Source: an uncultured Lactobacillus sp. (lineage in GTDB: Bacteria > Bacillota > Bacilli > Lactobacillales > Lactobacillaceae). Taken from it: a stretch of 43,281 nt of DNA. The notes beneath the pieces are model-generated. The model was not told the origin of the DNA, searched no databases, and saw only the letters and a program-made list of their open reading frames with translations. Below, in pieces: positions 37,627 to 43,281 of this stretch; position 1 is the first letter of the stretch; the number at the start of each line of letters is the position of its first letter. The position numbers and the translations under genes were made by a program. The stretch spans positions 1-43,281 of the forward strand of contig CAJUTO010000014.1 of the NCBI GenBank assembly GCA_910589675.1. Direction: 5' to 3'.

Positions 37627-38469
37627 ATGAATTCGAATTATATCTTGACGTTGTCTAAATCGCTTACTATTGACGCCTATAAGCAGATCAACTTCTTGAT
37701 CGCAGGAGCTCGAGGAAGCGGTAAAACGTACGGTGCACTTATATTAATTGCTGAAATGGCTTCTTTTCCACGGACTGATCCAAATAAGCTATTGGGTACA
37801 AGTCAATTACCCACGCAAATTTATATAGTTGATTTTAAGGACTCGGATATGGCTAGGTTAGGTGAACTACTTCCACCTGGAAGAGTGGCAACTAACAAGG
37901 CAGAAGCTATTAAAGTGGTTAGTGATTATGATAACAAAATGCATAGTCGTTTGGACTTTATTAAATCTCAAGCTTTTGGTGAAACAGCTGGTACACTTGG
38001 AATGCCAATGTATTATCTAATTATTGATGAATGGAGTGCAACAAACGCTGCTTTTAATCAAGGTATGACCAAGGAAGATAAAAATATGAGATATAAATGG
38101 AACGCTCTTATTACTGATATCTCTATGATGAATCGGGTGCCGGGACTGGGTATAGGATTGATCTCTCAACAAATTAGTGTAATAAATTCTGGCTTAAATA
38201 GTAGTATCCAGGAGGAAGCAGGTCTTAAGTTTCACTTTGGAGATGCTAACATGAGTTCTTATCGCCTTACTTTTGGTAATGATATTCAAATTCCGGAAAT
38301 ACACCTTGAGACTGGTGAAGCTTACGCCTGGATTGAAGGAATAACATCATCTGGTTATGTAATTCCCTTTGGCATGCCTGAAATTGAACCTAATAGTCTT
38401 TGGAAGTATTTAAAAGAAGCATTGAGTAATCAGGATGATGATAAGTACTTGTATATGACTACTAATTAA
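37627..38469 (+). CDS. FtsK/HerA-type DNA translocase (coupling-protein-like)
   Basis: 280 residues. Walker A lies at GARGSGKT (27-34) and Walker B at YYLIIDEWSA (about 129-138), followed by a sensor-like LISQQ near 180. It is shorter than Tn916 Orf21 because the N-terminal membrane part is missing; the gene before it may encode that part. In mobile elements such ATPases bring the relaxase-DNA complex to the transfer machinery or pump single-stranded DNA. It starts two bases after the preceding stop and has no visible defect. Confidence 0.8.
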   Translation: MNSNYILTLSKSLTIDAYKQINFLIAGARGSGKTYGALILIAEMASFPRTDPNKLLGTSQLPTQIYIVDFKDSDMARLGELLPPGRVATNKAEAIKVVSDYDNKMHSRLDFIKSQAFGETAGTLGMPMYYLIIDEWSATNAAFNQGMTKEDKNMRYKWNALITDISMMNRVPGLGIGLISQQISVINSGLNSSIQEEAGLKFHFGDANMSSYRLTFGNDIQIPEIHLETGEAYAWIEGITSSGYVIPFGMPEIEPNSLWKYLKEALSNQDDDKYLYMTTN

Positions 38470-38479
38470 TGTTGTTGAA

Positions 38480-38529
38480 GCGCCAGCAGGCGCGATAGCG
38501 CTGTGGCGCTGTGGTTGCGTAGCAACCAC
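38480..38529. repeat. three tandem GC-rich hairpins before rep: oriT / replication origin candidate
   Basis: Within 50 bases there are three perfect hairpins with tiny loops: GCGCC-AGCA-GGCGC (38480-38493), AGCGC-TGTG-GCGCT (38497-38510) and GTGGTTGC-GTA-GCAACCAC (38511-38529). They are GC-rich in an AT-rich element and have no T-run, so they are not terminators. In Tn916 the oriT lies between the FtsK-like gene and the relaxase gene, and these hairpins are in the same interval. Confidence 0.65.
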
Positions 38530-38560
38530 TATTAACTTGATTAATGGGTGATTTTGGAAC

Positions 38561-39455
38561 ATGGCTAAGAATAATAAATATGAATTAGAAAAAAACGGGA
38601 CAGTCAATGCTTACTATTATGGGCATGTTTTAGAAATGACTGACACTGCACCAATTTCAAAACAGCTAGGTATTAAGCCAATATCTAAGGATGAGTATCT
38701 TGATTTAGCGACAGGCATGATAATGCAGTTTAAGCATAGAAATGAATTGCGCGTTCAATCGCCTGACAATTTACGTAAAACCTTTAGAAAATTAAGACGA
38801 TTGATAATTGCTAATTTCAAAGCTGGTGATATCTGGTTGACGTTAACTTATCGACAAGATGATGGCAAGCCAATGACTGACACAACACGTGTCTATCGTG
38901 ATTTTAAAGCATTTTGGCGTAAGTTTATCGCTAAGTATGGGCACTGTGATTATCTTAGTAGTCTTAGAACCACAGGCTTCTGGGAGTTGGCATCTGCATG
39001 GCTTAATCAAAAAACAGGAAGGTAAGCTCCCTTTTATTGATAATAATGAGGTAATTGAACCTATGTGGGGTCAAGGTTTCACTAAGACCAAACGATTAAA
39101 AGATACTGACAATGTTGCATCTTATCTGATGGCTTATCTAACAAATGTTCCTAAGGATGAGATAGTTCCCGGAACTATAAAAAAAGGCATTATTAAGGGT
39201 GCAAGGTTACACTTTTATCCGTCTGGTGTACATATTTATCGAGGTTCAAGAGGCTTGATAAAGCCAGTACGGATAAAGGGTGTTAAGTCTGATATATTGT
39301 TTGATCATGGTTTGCAGAGGGATGCTAAAGCAGATGCTGCTTTTTACCATGAGCACAAAATTAAAGATGGTAAAAAGATAAGTCATATTACTGAGTTTTA
39401 CGATAATGTTAGTGATAAAAAAGAAGCTAATCAAGCCCGCCAAGACAATGATTAG
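38561..39455 (+). pseudogene. HUH-type Rep/relaxase, frameshifted
   Basis: Two overlapping frames make one protein. The first (from ATG 38561) gives MAKNNKYELEKNGTVNAYYYG ... KYGHCDYLS; after a shift of one base near 38968-38972 the protein continues as VLEPQASGSWHLHGLIKKQEGK to 39455. Removing one base of the AGTAGT sequence restores about 297 residues. The HUH motif WHLHGL and a tyrosine-rich YLMAYLTN segment mark it as a rolling-circle replication initiator or Tn916-Orf20/MobT-like relaxase. Without the shift the first frame ends at 39025 and lacks the HUH motif, so the product is probably inactive, unless the shift is a sequencing error. Confidence 0.8.
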
Positions 39456-39523
39456 CTCTTGTACTGAACAAACTGTTGGAAGCATGTTCAGCCTTATTAT
39501 CTACTTATGATGAGGTAATTACA

Positions 39524-39730
39524 ATGGAAAAAGAATTCGTCGATTACAAAGATCTTAGACGTTTGGGCTTTGGAGATAACCAAGCCAGAAGAATCATTAG
39601 GATGACAAAGAAAAAACTGGTAGAAAAGGGTTACGCCTTTTATAATGGTAAAAGAGTAGGACTAGTACCTGCTCAAGCTGTTGCTGAAGTTATCGGCATT
39701 CCTTTGAACAAGGAAGGCGATAATAAATGA
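39524..39730 (+). CDS. DUF3173 excisionase-like protein
   Basis: 68 residues (MEKEFVDYKDLRRLGFGDNQARRIIRMTKK...). A small helix-turn-helix-like protein of the DUF3173 type, regularly found directly before tyrosine integrases in lactobacillar and streptococcal islands and likely to act as recombination directionality factor. The ATG at 39524 has TGAGG upstream. Its TGA stop overlaps the ATG of the integrase frame (ATGA), so the two were translationally coupled. Confidence 0.8.
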   Translation: MEKEFVDYKDLRRLGFGDNQARRIIRMTKKKLVEKGYAFYNGKRVGLVPAQAVAEVIGIPLNKEGDNK

Positions 39731-40965
39731 AAACACGTTACCCTAATGTTTAGCAGGACAAAAAAGGTAAATTTTTCTACCAAATATTCATTGGAACTGA
39801 TGCAAATGGTAAGAAAAAGTTAAAGAAAGGTAGAAGGGATGCGTTGGGGCATCCCTTTTCTTCTGCTTACCAGGCAAGTAAAGAAGCTAAACGTGTGCAA
39901 GCTCTTTATGCTAACGTGTCTGCTGACAATATCAGCTATGCCGCTTACATGAAAAATCAGTATTTACCTAAGTATCGCGGGGATGTTGAAGCTAGCACTT
40001 ATGAAACACACAACCTTATGTTGATGAAGGGTGTTGACTTTTTAGGAGATACCAAGCTTAAAAATATTAAAGTGTCTGATTGCGAAAAGTATCGCACATG
40101 GCTCTTAACAGATGCTGAGTTTTCCAGAAACTATGCTAGTGTAATTTATACTGCCTTTCGTCAATCACTTGACTATGCAGTAGAAATTGGCTTGATAGCT
40201 ACTAATCCATCGTTAAAGACCAAATCTATTCCTAAGGGTAGAACTGTAGAAAAGTATTGGACAAAACCAGAATTTGAAAAAGTATTAGCTTATATTAATA
40301 CTGATTCTTTTTATGAACAATTAATCTATGTTACTTTTTTATTTTATTACAGGATTGGTTGCAGAGTTAATGAAGGCTTTGCTTTGAGATGGTCTGATAT
40401 TGATTTTGAAAATGGTAAGGTTAGATTTATTAATAACTTGCATTACCAAAGTAAGTTAAACTATGAGCTCGTTCCTTACTTGAAAAATGATGCAAGTAAA
40501 AGAACTGTAACCATTGATACAGAACTACTTGACGTTTTAGAAAAGTGGAAAAGAGAACAAGAAAAATACAATATTCATGATTGGGTATTAAGTTATGATA
40601 ATTGTCCGTTAAATAAATCTACCTTGAGTGTATGGCTTAAGCGCTATGCTAAATTAGCCGGCGTACCTAGAATAAATGGACGAGGATTGCGCCATTCTAA
40701 TGCTTCATATTTAATCGCTGAACTTGGAGCAGATGTTTTAACTGTAAGTCATAGATTAGGACATAAAACGCCTATGACGACACTTAAATACTATGCCCAT
40801 ATGTTTAGTAATAATGACATTGAACTTGCTTCAAAGATGGAGGGTAGTATGAATATTCAACCCGCTAAACATTCTAAGGTTGAATTTAATGGCAACCAGC
40901 ATATTAAAGGTAATTCTATTTCAGGTATGCCAAAAGTATGCCAAGACAAGAAAAATACAGCTTAA
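39727..40965 (+). pseudogene. tyrosine integrase with early amber stop
   Basis: The natural ATG at 39727 is followed by seven sense codons and then TAG at 39751-39753. The same frame continues open to 40965, giving about 412 codons. The N-terminal arm-binding domain (KKGKFFYQIFIGTDANGKK, lost if translation restarts later), a SAM-like core-binding domain (about 75-170) and the catalytic domain are recognisable: Arg in RIGCRVNEGF, LRHSNASYL, LGHKTPMTTLKYYAHM with the nucleophile Tyr. A restart at TTG 39844 would give 373 residues without the arm domain. Integration in guaA fits its place at the right end of the element. Confidence 0.85.
40925..40943 (+). repeat. right integrase arm-site candidate
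   Basis: GTATGCCAAAAGTATGCCA, one mismatch to the left copy at 32492-32510. It lies inside the 3' end of the integrase gene, 47 bases before the right att core. Confidence 0.75.
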
Positions 40966-40990
40966 GTATTGATATAAAAGGAACGTCGTT

Positions 40991-41006
40991 TATTCTAAGG
41001 GAATAA
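40991..41006 (+). repeat. attR core candidate
   Basis: TATTCTAAGGGAATAA matches 13 of 16 bases of the guaA 3' end, with eight identical at the end (GGGAATAA). It marks the right boundary of the element. Confidence 0.6.
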
Positions 41007-41011
41007 AAATG

Positions 41012-41048
41012 AAAGACTTGCAAAGTTAAATTTGCGGGTCTTTTTTGT
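41012..41048 (+). terminator. terminator beyond the element, probably the original guaA terminator
   Basis: AAAGACTTGCAAA pairs with TTTGCGGGTCTTT (imperfect), followed by T residues. It lies just after attR, where the guaA 3' end would have been before integration. Confidence 0.75.
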
Positions 41049-41103
41049 AGGGAATGTTATAATGCGAGTAAATATTATTCCATTTTTGTGAGGAGAAAAG
41101 TCA

Positions 41104-41613
41104 ATGAAAATAGAAATTCCAACTATGAATGGATTTATTCCAGATTGTTACAGTAAATTTGCCAATGCCGATCAAAAGATTGATGGAAAGCCAAGTAGAT
41201 CTTTTCCAATTTTCATCACGGATGCACCTGATAATGCAAAAACTTTAGCTATCTATTTTAGAGATTTTGATTCAGTGCCAGTTTGTGGATTTACTTGGAT
41301 TCACTGGTTAGCTGCTAATCTTCCAGTTCGAGATGTTCCAGCTAATATTAGTCATTCTAAGAATATAGGCTTTGATTTTGTTCAAGGAAATAATAGCAAT
41401 ATTAGCAAATTTTTAGGCGGAAATTCTGTTCCAGTTGAAGGATATACAGGCCCGATGCCTCCAGATAAAACACACTATTACACATTGACTGTGTATGCAT
41501 TAGATACGAAACTTGACCTAAAAGATGGCTATTGGTTAAACGACTTTTTGCGTAAAATGGAAGGTCATATAATTGATAGTGCGACTATTTCAGTTCCAAG
41601 TAGAGCACAATAA
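41104..41613 (+). CDS. YbhB/YbcL (PEBP, Raf kinase inhibitor-like) family protein
   Basis: 169 residues. PEBP-family signatures: SFPIFITDAPDNAKTLAIYFRDFDSVP (about 34-60), FTWIHWLAANLP (the conserved H-W region), and GPMPPDKTHYYTLTVYALD (about 118-136). The bacterial function is not settled; PEBPs bind small anionic ligands. The ATG follows GAGGAGAAAAGTCA. First host gene after the element, followed by its own terminator. Confidence 0.92.
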   Translation: MKIEIPTMNGFIPDCYSKFANADQKIDGKPSRSFPIFITDAPDNAKTLAIYFRDFDSVPVCGFTWIHWLAANLPVRDVPANISHSKNIGFDFVQGNNSNISKFLGGNSVPVEGYTGPMPPDKTHYYTLTVYALDTKLDLKDGYWLNDFLRKMEGHIIDSATISVPSRAQ

Positions 41614-41633
41614 ATATCGAAGGTACTTGATAA

Positions 41634-41663
41634 AAGTCCGTGATTAATCTCGCGGGCTTTTTA
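41634..41663 (+). terminator. terminator after the PEBP gene
   Basis: AAAGTCCGTGATTAATCTCGC followed by GGGCTTTTT: an imperfect stem around ATTAAT with a T-run. It is nearly the same as the terminator at 42684-42714. Confidence 0.75.
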
Positions 41664-41726
41664 CATATTATTAATTTAGAAGAGAATTATGATTACATAT
41701 CAGTCTTATTTTTGTATAAATGATGC

Positions 41727-41732
41727 TATAAT
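41727..41732 (+). promoter_or_regulatory. -10 box of the toxin-antitoxin operon
   Basis: A perfect TATAAT 51 bases before the antitoxin ATG; no clear -35 box is seen. Confidence 0.45.
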
Positions 41733-41783
41733 ACTGTTAATAGATTTATAAAATAGGCAAATATACTGAAAAGGTGAGATTAA

Positions 41784-42053
41784 ATGACTAATAATACTAA
41801 AAGAATACAAGCTAATGTTGATAAAAAAGTGGCTCGCCAAGCTGAAGATGTAATTGCTGAATTGGGGTTAACGCCTACTGCTGTCATTAATTCTTTGTAT
41901 AAGAAAATTGCAGCGACAGGAGAAATTCCATTTAGTTTTAAGCTAACCACAGAACAGTTAGCAGATATTCGATTACGTGAAGCTGCTGATACTCGACCAA
42001 TTAAGGAAATAAAAACTAAGAGAGATTTAGAGGATTTCTTTAATGAAGATTAA
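41784..42053 (+). CDS. RelB/DinJ-family antitoxin
   Basis: 89 residues. The N-terminal ribbon-helix-helix (RIQANVDKKVARQAEDVIAELGLTPTAVINSLYKKIAATGEIPF, about 7-51) is typical of RelB/DinJ antitoxins; the acidic C-terminus (TKRDLEDFFNED) would bind the toxin. The ATG follows AAAAGGTGAGATTAA. It overlaps the toxin gene by 11 bases. Such antitoxins repress their own operon together with the toxin. Confidence 0.88.
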   Translation: MTNNTKRIQANVDKKVARQAEDVIAELGLTPTAVINSLYKKIAATGEIPFSFKLTTEQLADIRLREAADTRPIKEIKTKRDLEDFFNED

Positions 42054-42357
42054 TGACATATATACAGCTTATGTTTCTTGGACTCAAGGTGGTAAACGAC
42101 GTCCAGTCTTAATAATTCAAGAAAATAATACTGATGTGTTAGTATTCAAAATAACATCTAAATATAAATCATCACATGTTCAAAAATATTATTATCCACT
42201 TATAGACTGGAAAATTTCAGGATTAGTCAAGCCATCATATGTTGATACGATGTCTCGAGTAAGATTATTGAAAGATGAGGTTAGCTTTTACTATGTGGGT
42301 CGGCTATCTGTTCGTGATAGAATTGGTTTAGCTGAATTTATTGAAAATCTGCTATAA
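42043..42357 (+). CDS. PemK/MazF-like toxin
   Basis: 104 residues. The start MKINDIYTAYVSWTQGGKRRPVLIIQEN matches the PemK/MazF fold, with the KRRPVLII strand (about 18-25) and a second half FKITSKYKSS and VDTMSRVRLL (about 63-82). MazF-type toxins cut mRNA at short sequences. The gene overlaps the antitoxin gene, indicating coupled expression with antitoxin first. A DinJ-like antitoxin is more often paired with a RelE/YafQ toxin, so the pairing is unusual. Confidence 0.8.
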   Translation: MKINDIYTAYVSWTQGGKRRPVLIIQENNTDVLVFKITSKYKSSHVQKYYYPLIDWKISGLVKPSYVDTMSRVRLLKDEVSFYYVGRLSVRDRIGLAEFIENLL

Positions 42358-42360
42358 ATA

Positions 42361-42480
42361 AAAAGGAGATCAGAAGACCTCCGTCGCAGCCCACTTTAGG
42401 AGCCGTGACAAAATTATAATTTTGGTAAACGCCTACTCAATAACTCGGTCAAAAGTTATAAATTGAGTGGCTTTTTTTAT
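42361..42480 (+). ncRNA. candidate antitoxin RNA overlapping the small hydrophobic gene
   Basis: A 120-base region beginning AAAAGGAGATCAG with a GGAG/CTCC hairpin (42363-42381) and ending in a terminator: ACTCAAT (from 42435) pairs with ATTGAGT, followed by GGC and seven T residues. It runs opposite to, and overlaps, the 3' end of the small hydrophobic gene on the reverse strand, as in Fst/holin-like type I toxin-antitoxin pairs. The promoter was not identified. Confidence 0.4.
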
Positions 42481-42616
42481 TTTTGTTATGGTTGTCGATA
42501 TATGTCAGCAATGCTAACACAAAAGTACCAAACAAAAGTATTAACGAGATAGCCTCGTATACACTGTTCTGGAATTGATATCGATTTCCAGGAGGGAAAA
42601 CAAAAAACAGTTTCAT
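42449..42616 (-). CDS. small hydrophobic peptide, holin-like / type I toxin candidate
   Basis: 55 residues, reverse strand. One membrane helix (about 20-40, YEAISLILLFGTFVLALLTYI) followed by a charged DNHNKNKK tail, the pattern of the short putative holin-like toxins of lactobacilli. The start at 42616 is chosen because a perfect reverse-strand TATAAT at 42641-42646 would begin the transcript near 42634, after a possible upstream in-frame ATG at 42658, and AGAAAG lies before the chosen ATG. Known relatives are shorter, so the N-terminal 18 residues may not be natural. Function not shown. Confidence 0.45.
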   Translation of the reverse strand: MKLFFVFPPGNRYQFQNSVYEAISLILLFGTFVLALLTYIDNHNKNKKSHSIYNF

Positions 42617-42683
42617 CTTATAAGACTTTCTGCCGGTGTAATTATAGCGAAAATTCATTTGTAAAATAATATAGACTAGTGAA

Positions 42684-42714
42684 AAAGCTCGCGATTAATT
42701 TCGCGGGCTTTTAC
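42684..42714. terminator. bidirectional terminator
   Basis: AAAGCTCGCGA pairs with TCGCGGGCTTT around TTAATT, with A-rich left and T-rich right flanks; it can end the reverse-strand membrane protein gene. Confidence 0.8.
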
Positions 42715-42722
42715 TATTAAAC

Positions 42723-43281
42723 TTATTCTGCTTTTTCCTTAATGAAAAAATATGTAAATAGACAATAGATTATAATTCCTAAATAAAAAACATTCGTAGC
42801 GCTAAAAATAGGTTCAATAAATCTACTAACAATGTAATCTATACCTAAAACACCGAAAATATAAATCCAGCTTCCGTAAACAAATAATTTGTGTAAGTTG
42901 GACGGTAGATGCTTTCTATATTTAACTAAAAGAGAAAGATAGCGGAGTTGCGATACATAAGATATAAAGAAATATGTGGCACCACTGAAAATTGAGAAAG
43001 TTATTCCCCAGGCAATAAGAGATATTGTTCCGTTAGAGTTGCTGAGACCACTCATTACTGGTCCAACAATAGCTAAGACTGCTAGGATGCATGATAAAAC
43101 TAAATACTTATCATTAGTATGGTGAAATGATTGAATAGTAGACTTTAATCTCTTTTTCTCTTCCATAAGATTAAAATTTTGGTTATTTAGATTCTTAAAT
43201 TCACGCATAATAAGAAAACTATAAACTAGAAGACCAAATGAAATTGCAAGAACTACAATGGTTGCAGCAAATCCAATAAGT
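42723..43281 (-). CDS. multi-pass membrane protein of unknown function, 5' partial
   Basis: The reverse-strand frame is open to the right window edge, so the visible 185 codons are only part. An N-terminal membrane segment (43206-43281, LIGFAATIVVLAISFGLLVY) precedes the internal ATG at 43208. Then comes a polar, possibly coiled-coil stretch (REFKNLNNQNFNLMEEKKRLKSTI), and four more hydrophobic segments (YLVLSCILAVLAIVGPVM; ISLIAWGITFSIFSGATYFFI; LFVYGSWIYIFGVLGIDYIV; VFYLGIIIYCLFTYFFI). I do not recognise a family. Confidence 0.7.
   Translation of the reverse strand, partial: LIGFAATIVVLAISFGLLVYSFLIMREFKNLNNQNFNLMEEKKRLKSTIQSFHHTNDKYLVLSCILAVLAIVGPVMSGLSNSNGTISLIAWGITFSIFSGATYFFISYVSQLRYLSLLVKYRKHLPSNLHKLFVYGSWIYIFGVLGIDYIVSRFIEPIFSATNVFYLGIIIYCLFTYFFIKEKAE

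Larger units (their letters stand above)
32386..41006 (+). mobile_element. guaA-integrated mobilizable element carrying a bacteriocin locus
   Basis: About 8.6 kb between two partial copies of the guaA 3' end. Inside are the bacteriocin cargo (32639-36152), a structured RNA candidate and a Tn916-like transfer/replication module: DUF961, a membrane protein, an FtsK-like ATPase, an HUH Rep/relaxase, a DUF3173 excisionase and a tyrosine integrase as the last gene. A near-identical 19-bp two-part repeat lies just inside both ends. The 3' end of guaA is a known target of tyrosine integrases. Three of the six mobility genes are disrupted, so it is probably immobile unless helped by another element. 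Confidence 0.85.

Noticed and set aside
38961-38990. Programmed +1 frameshift in rep
   Set aside because: No slippery codon followed by a stop, no stimulatory structure was evident; two other genes in the same element carry nonsense codons, so decay is simpler.
38889-39455. Independent second gene downstream of rep
   Set aside because: Its N-terminal 25 codons are an out-of-frame reading of rep; the HUH motif continues the first frame, so one frameshifted gene explains both.

Overview
The window is AT-rich Firmicute DNA. Its gene content (metG-tatD-rnmV-rsmA-veg-purR-glmU, prs, rpoE-pyrG-murA, pepD, guaA) and its cluster of secreted proteins with S-layer-type SLAP domains point to a host-associated Lactobacillus of the acidophilus/gasseri/johnsonii group. 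I cannot fix the species by reading. No tRNA, rRNA or CRISPR array was seen.

Layout. (1) 1-738: the 3' half of an IS200/IS605-type tnpB and the right end of its element, lying directly against metG. (2) 739-7614: core genes for translation, rRNA maturation, purine control and UDP-GlcNAc synthesis. (3) 7864-14676: four tandem secreted SLAP proteins, a MupG-like 6-phospho-muramidase and a small secreted SLAP-like protein. (4) 14834-23110: prs, an HD phosphohydrolase, a YwiB-like protein, rpoE, pyrG with a CTP-sensing attenuator, murA with Asp in place of the usual catalytic Cys, and a C69 dipeptidase. (5) 23182-28379: an alpha-galactoside locus made of an AraC regulator, a LacS-type transporter and a GH36 alpha-galactosidase, with a perfect CcpA (cre) site. 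(6) 28606-32401: xpt-pbuX under a guanine-type riboswitch, divergent from guaA.

(7) 32386-41006: an integrated mobilizable element of about 8.6 kb in the 3' end of guaA. It is bounded by a degenerate att repeat and by a 19-bp two-part repeat, probably integrase arm sites, near both ends. Its cargo is a two-peptide (class IIb) bacteriocin locus: two GG-leader precursors, a putative immunity protein, a C39-peptidase ABC exporter and an accessory protein. The promoter overlaps a perfect cre. Next come a promoter-to-terminator structured RNA candidate with a possible pseudoknot (36221-36535) and a Tn916-like module: DUF961, a membrane protein, an FtsK-like ATPase, a three-hairpin oriT/origin candidate, an HUH Rep/relaxase, a DUF3173 excisionase and a tyrosine integrase. 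Three of these genes are broken (DUF961 by TGA, rep by a frameshift, integrase by TAG), so the element looks immobilised while its bacteriocin cargo is intact.

(8) 41104-43281: a PEBP-family protein, a RelB/DinJ-like antitoxin paired with a PemK/MazF-like toxin, a possible type I toxin with overlapping antitoxin RNA, and a membrane protein running off the right edge.

The least explained items are the structured RNA, the triple hairpin before rep, the bacteriocin pair and the small hydrophobic toxin candidate. All rest on reading alone; no database search or folding program was run.
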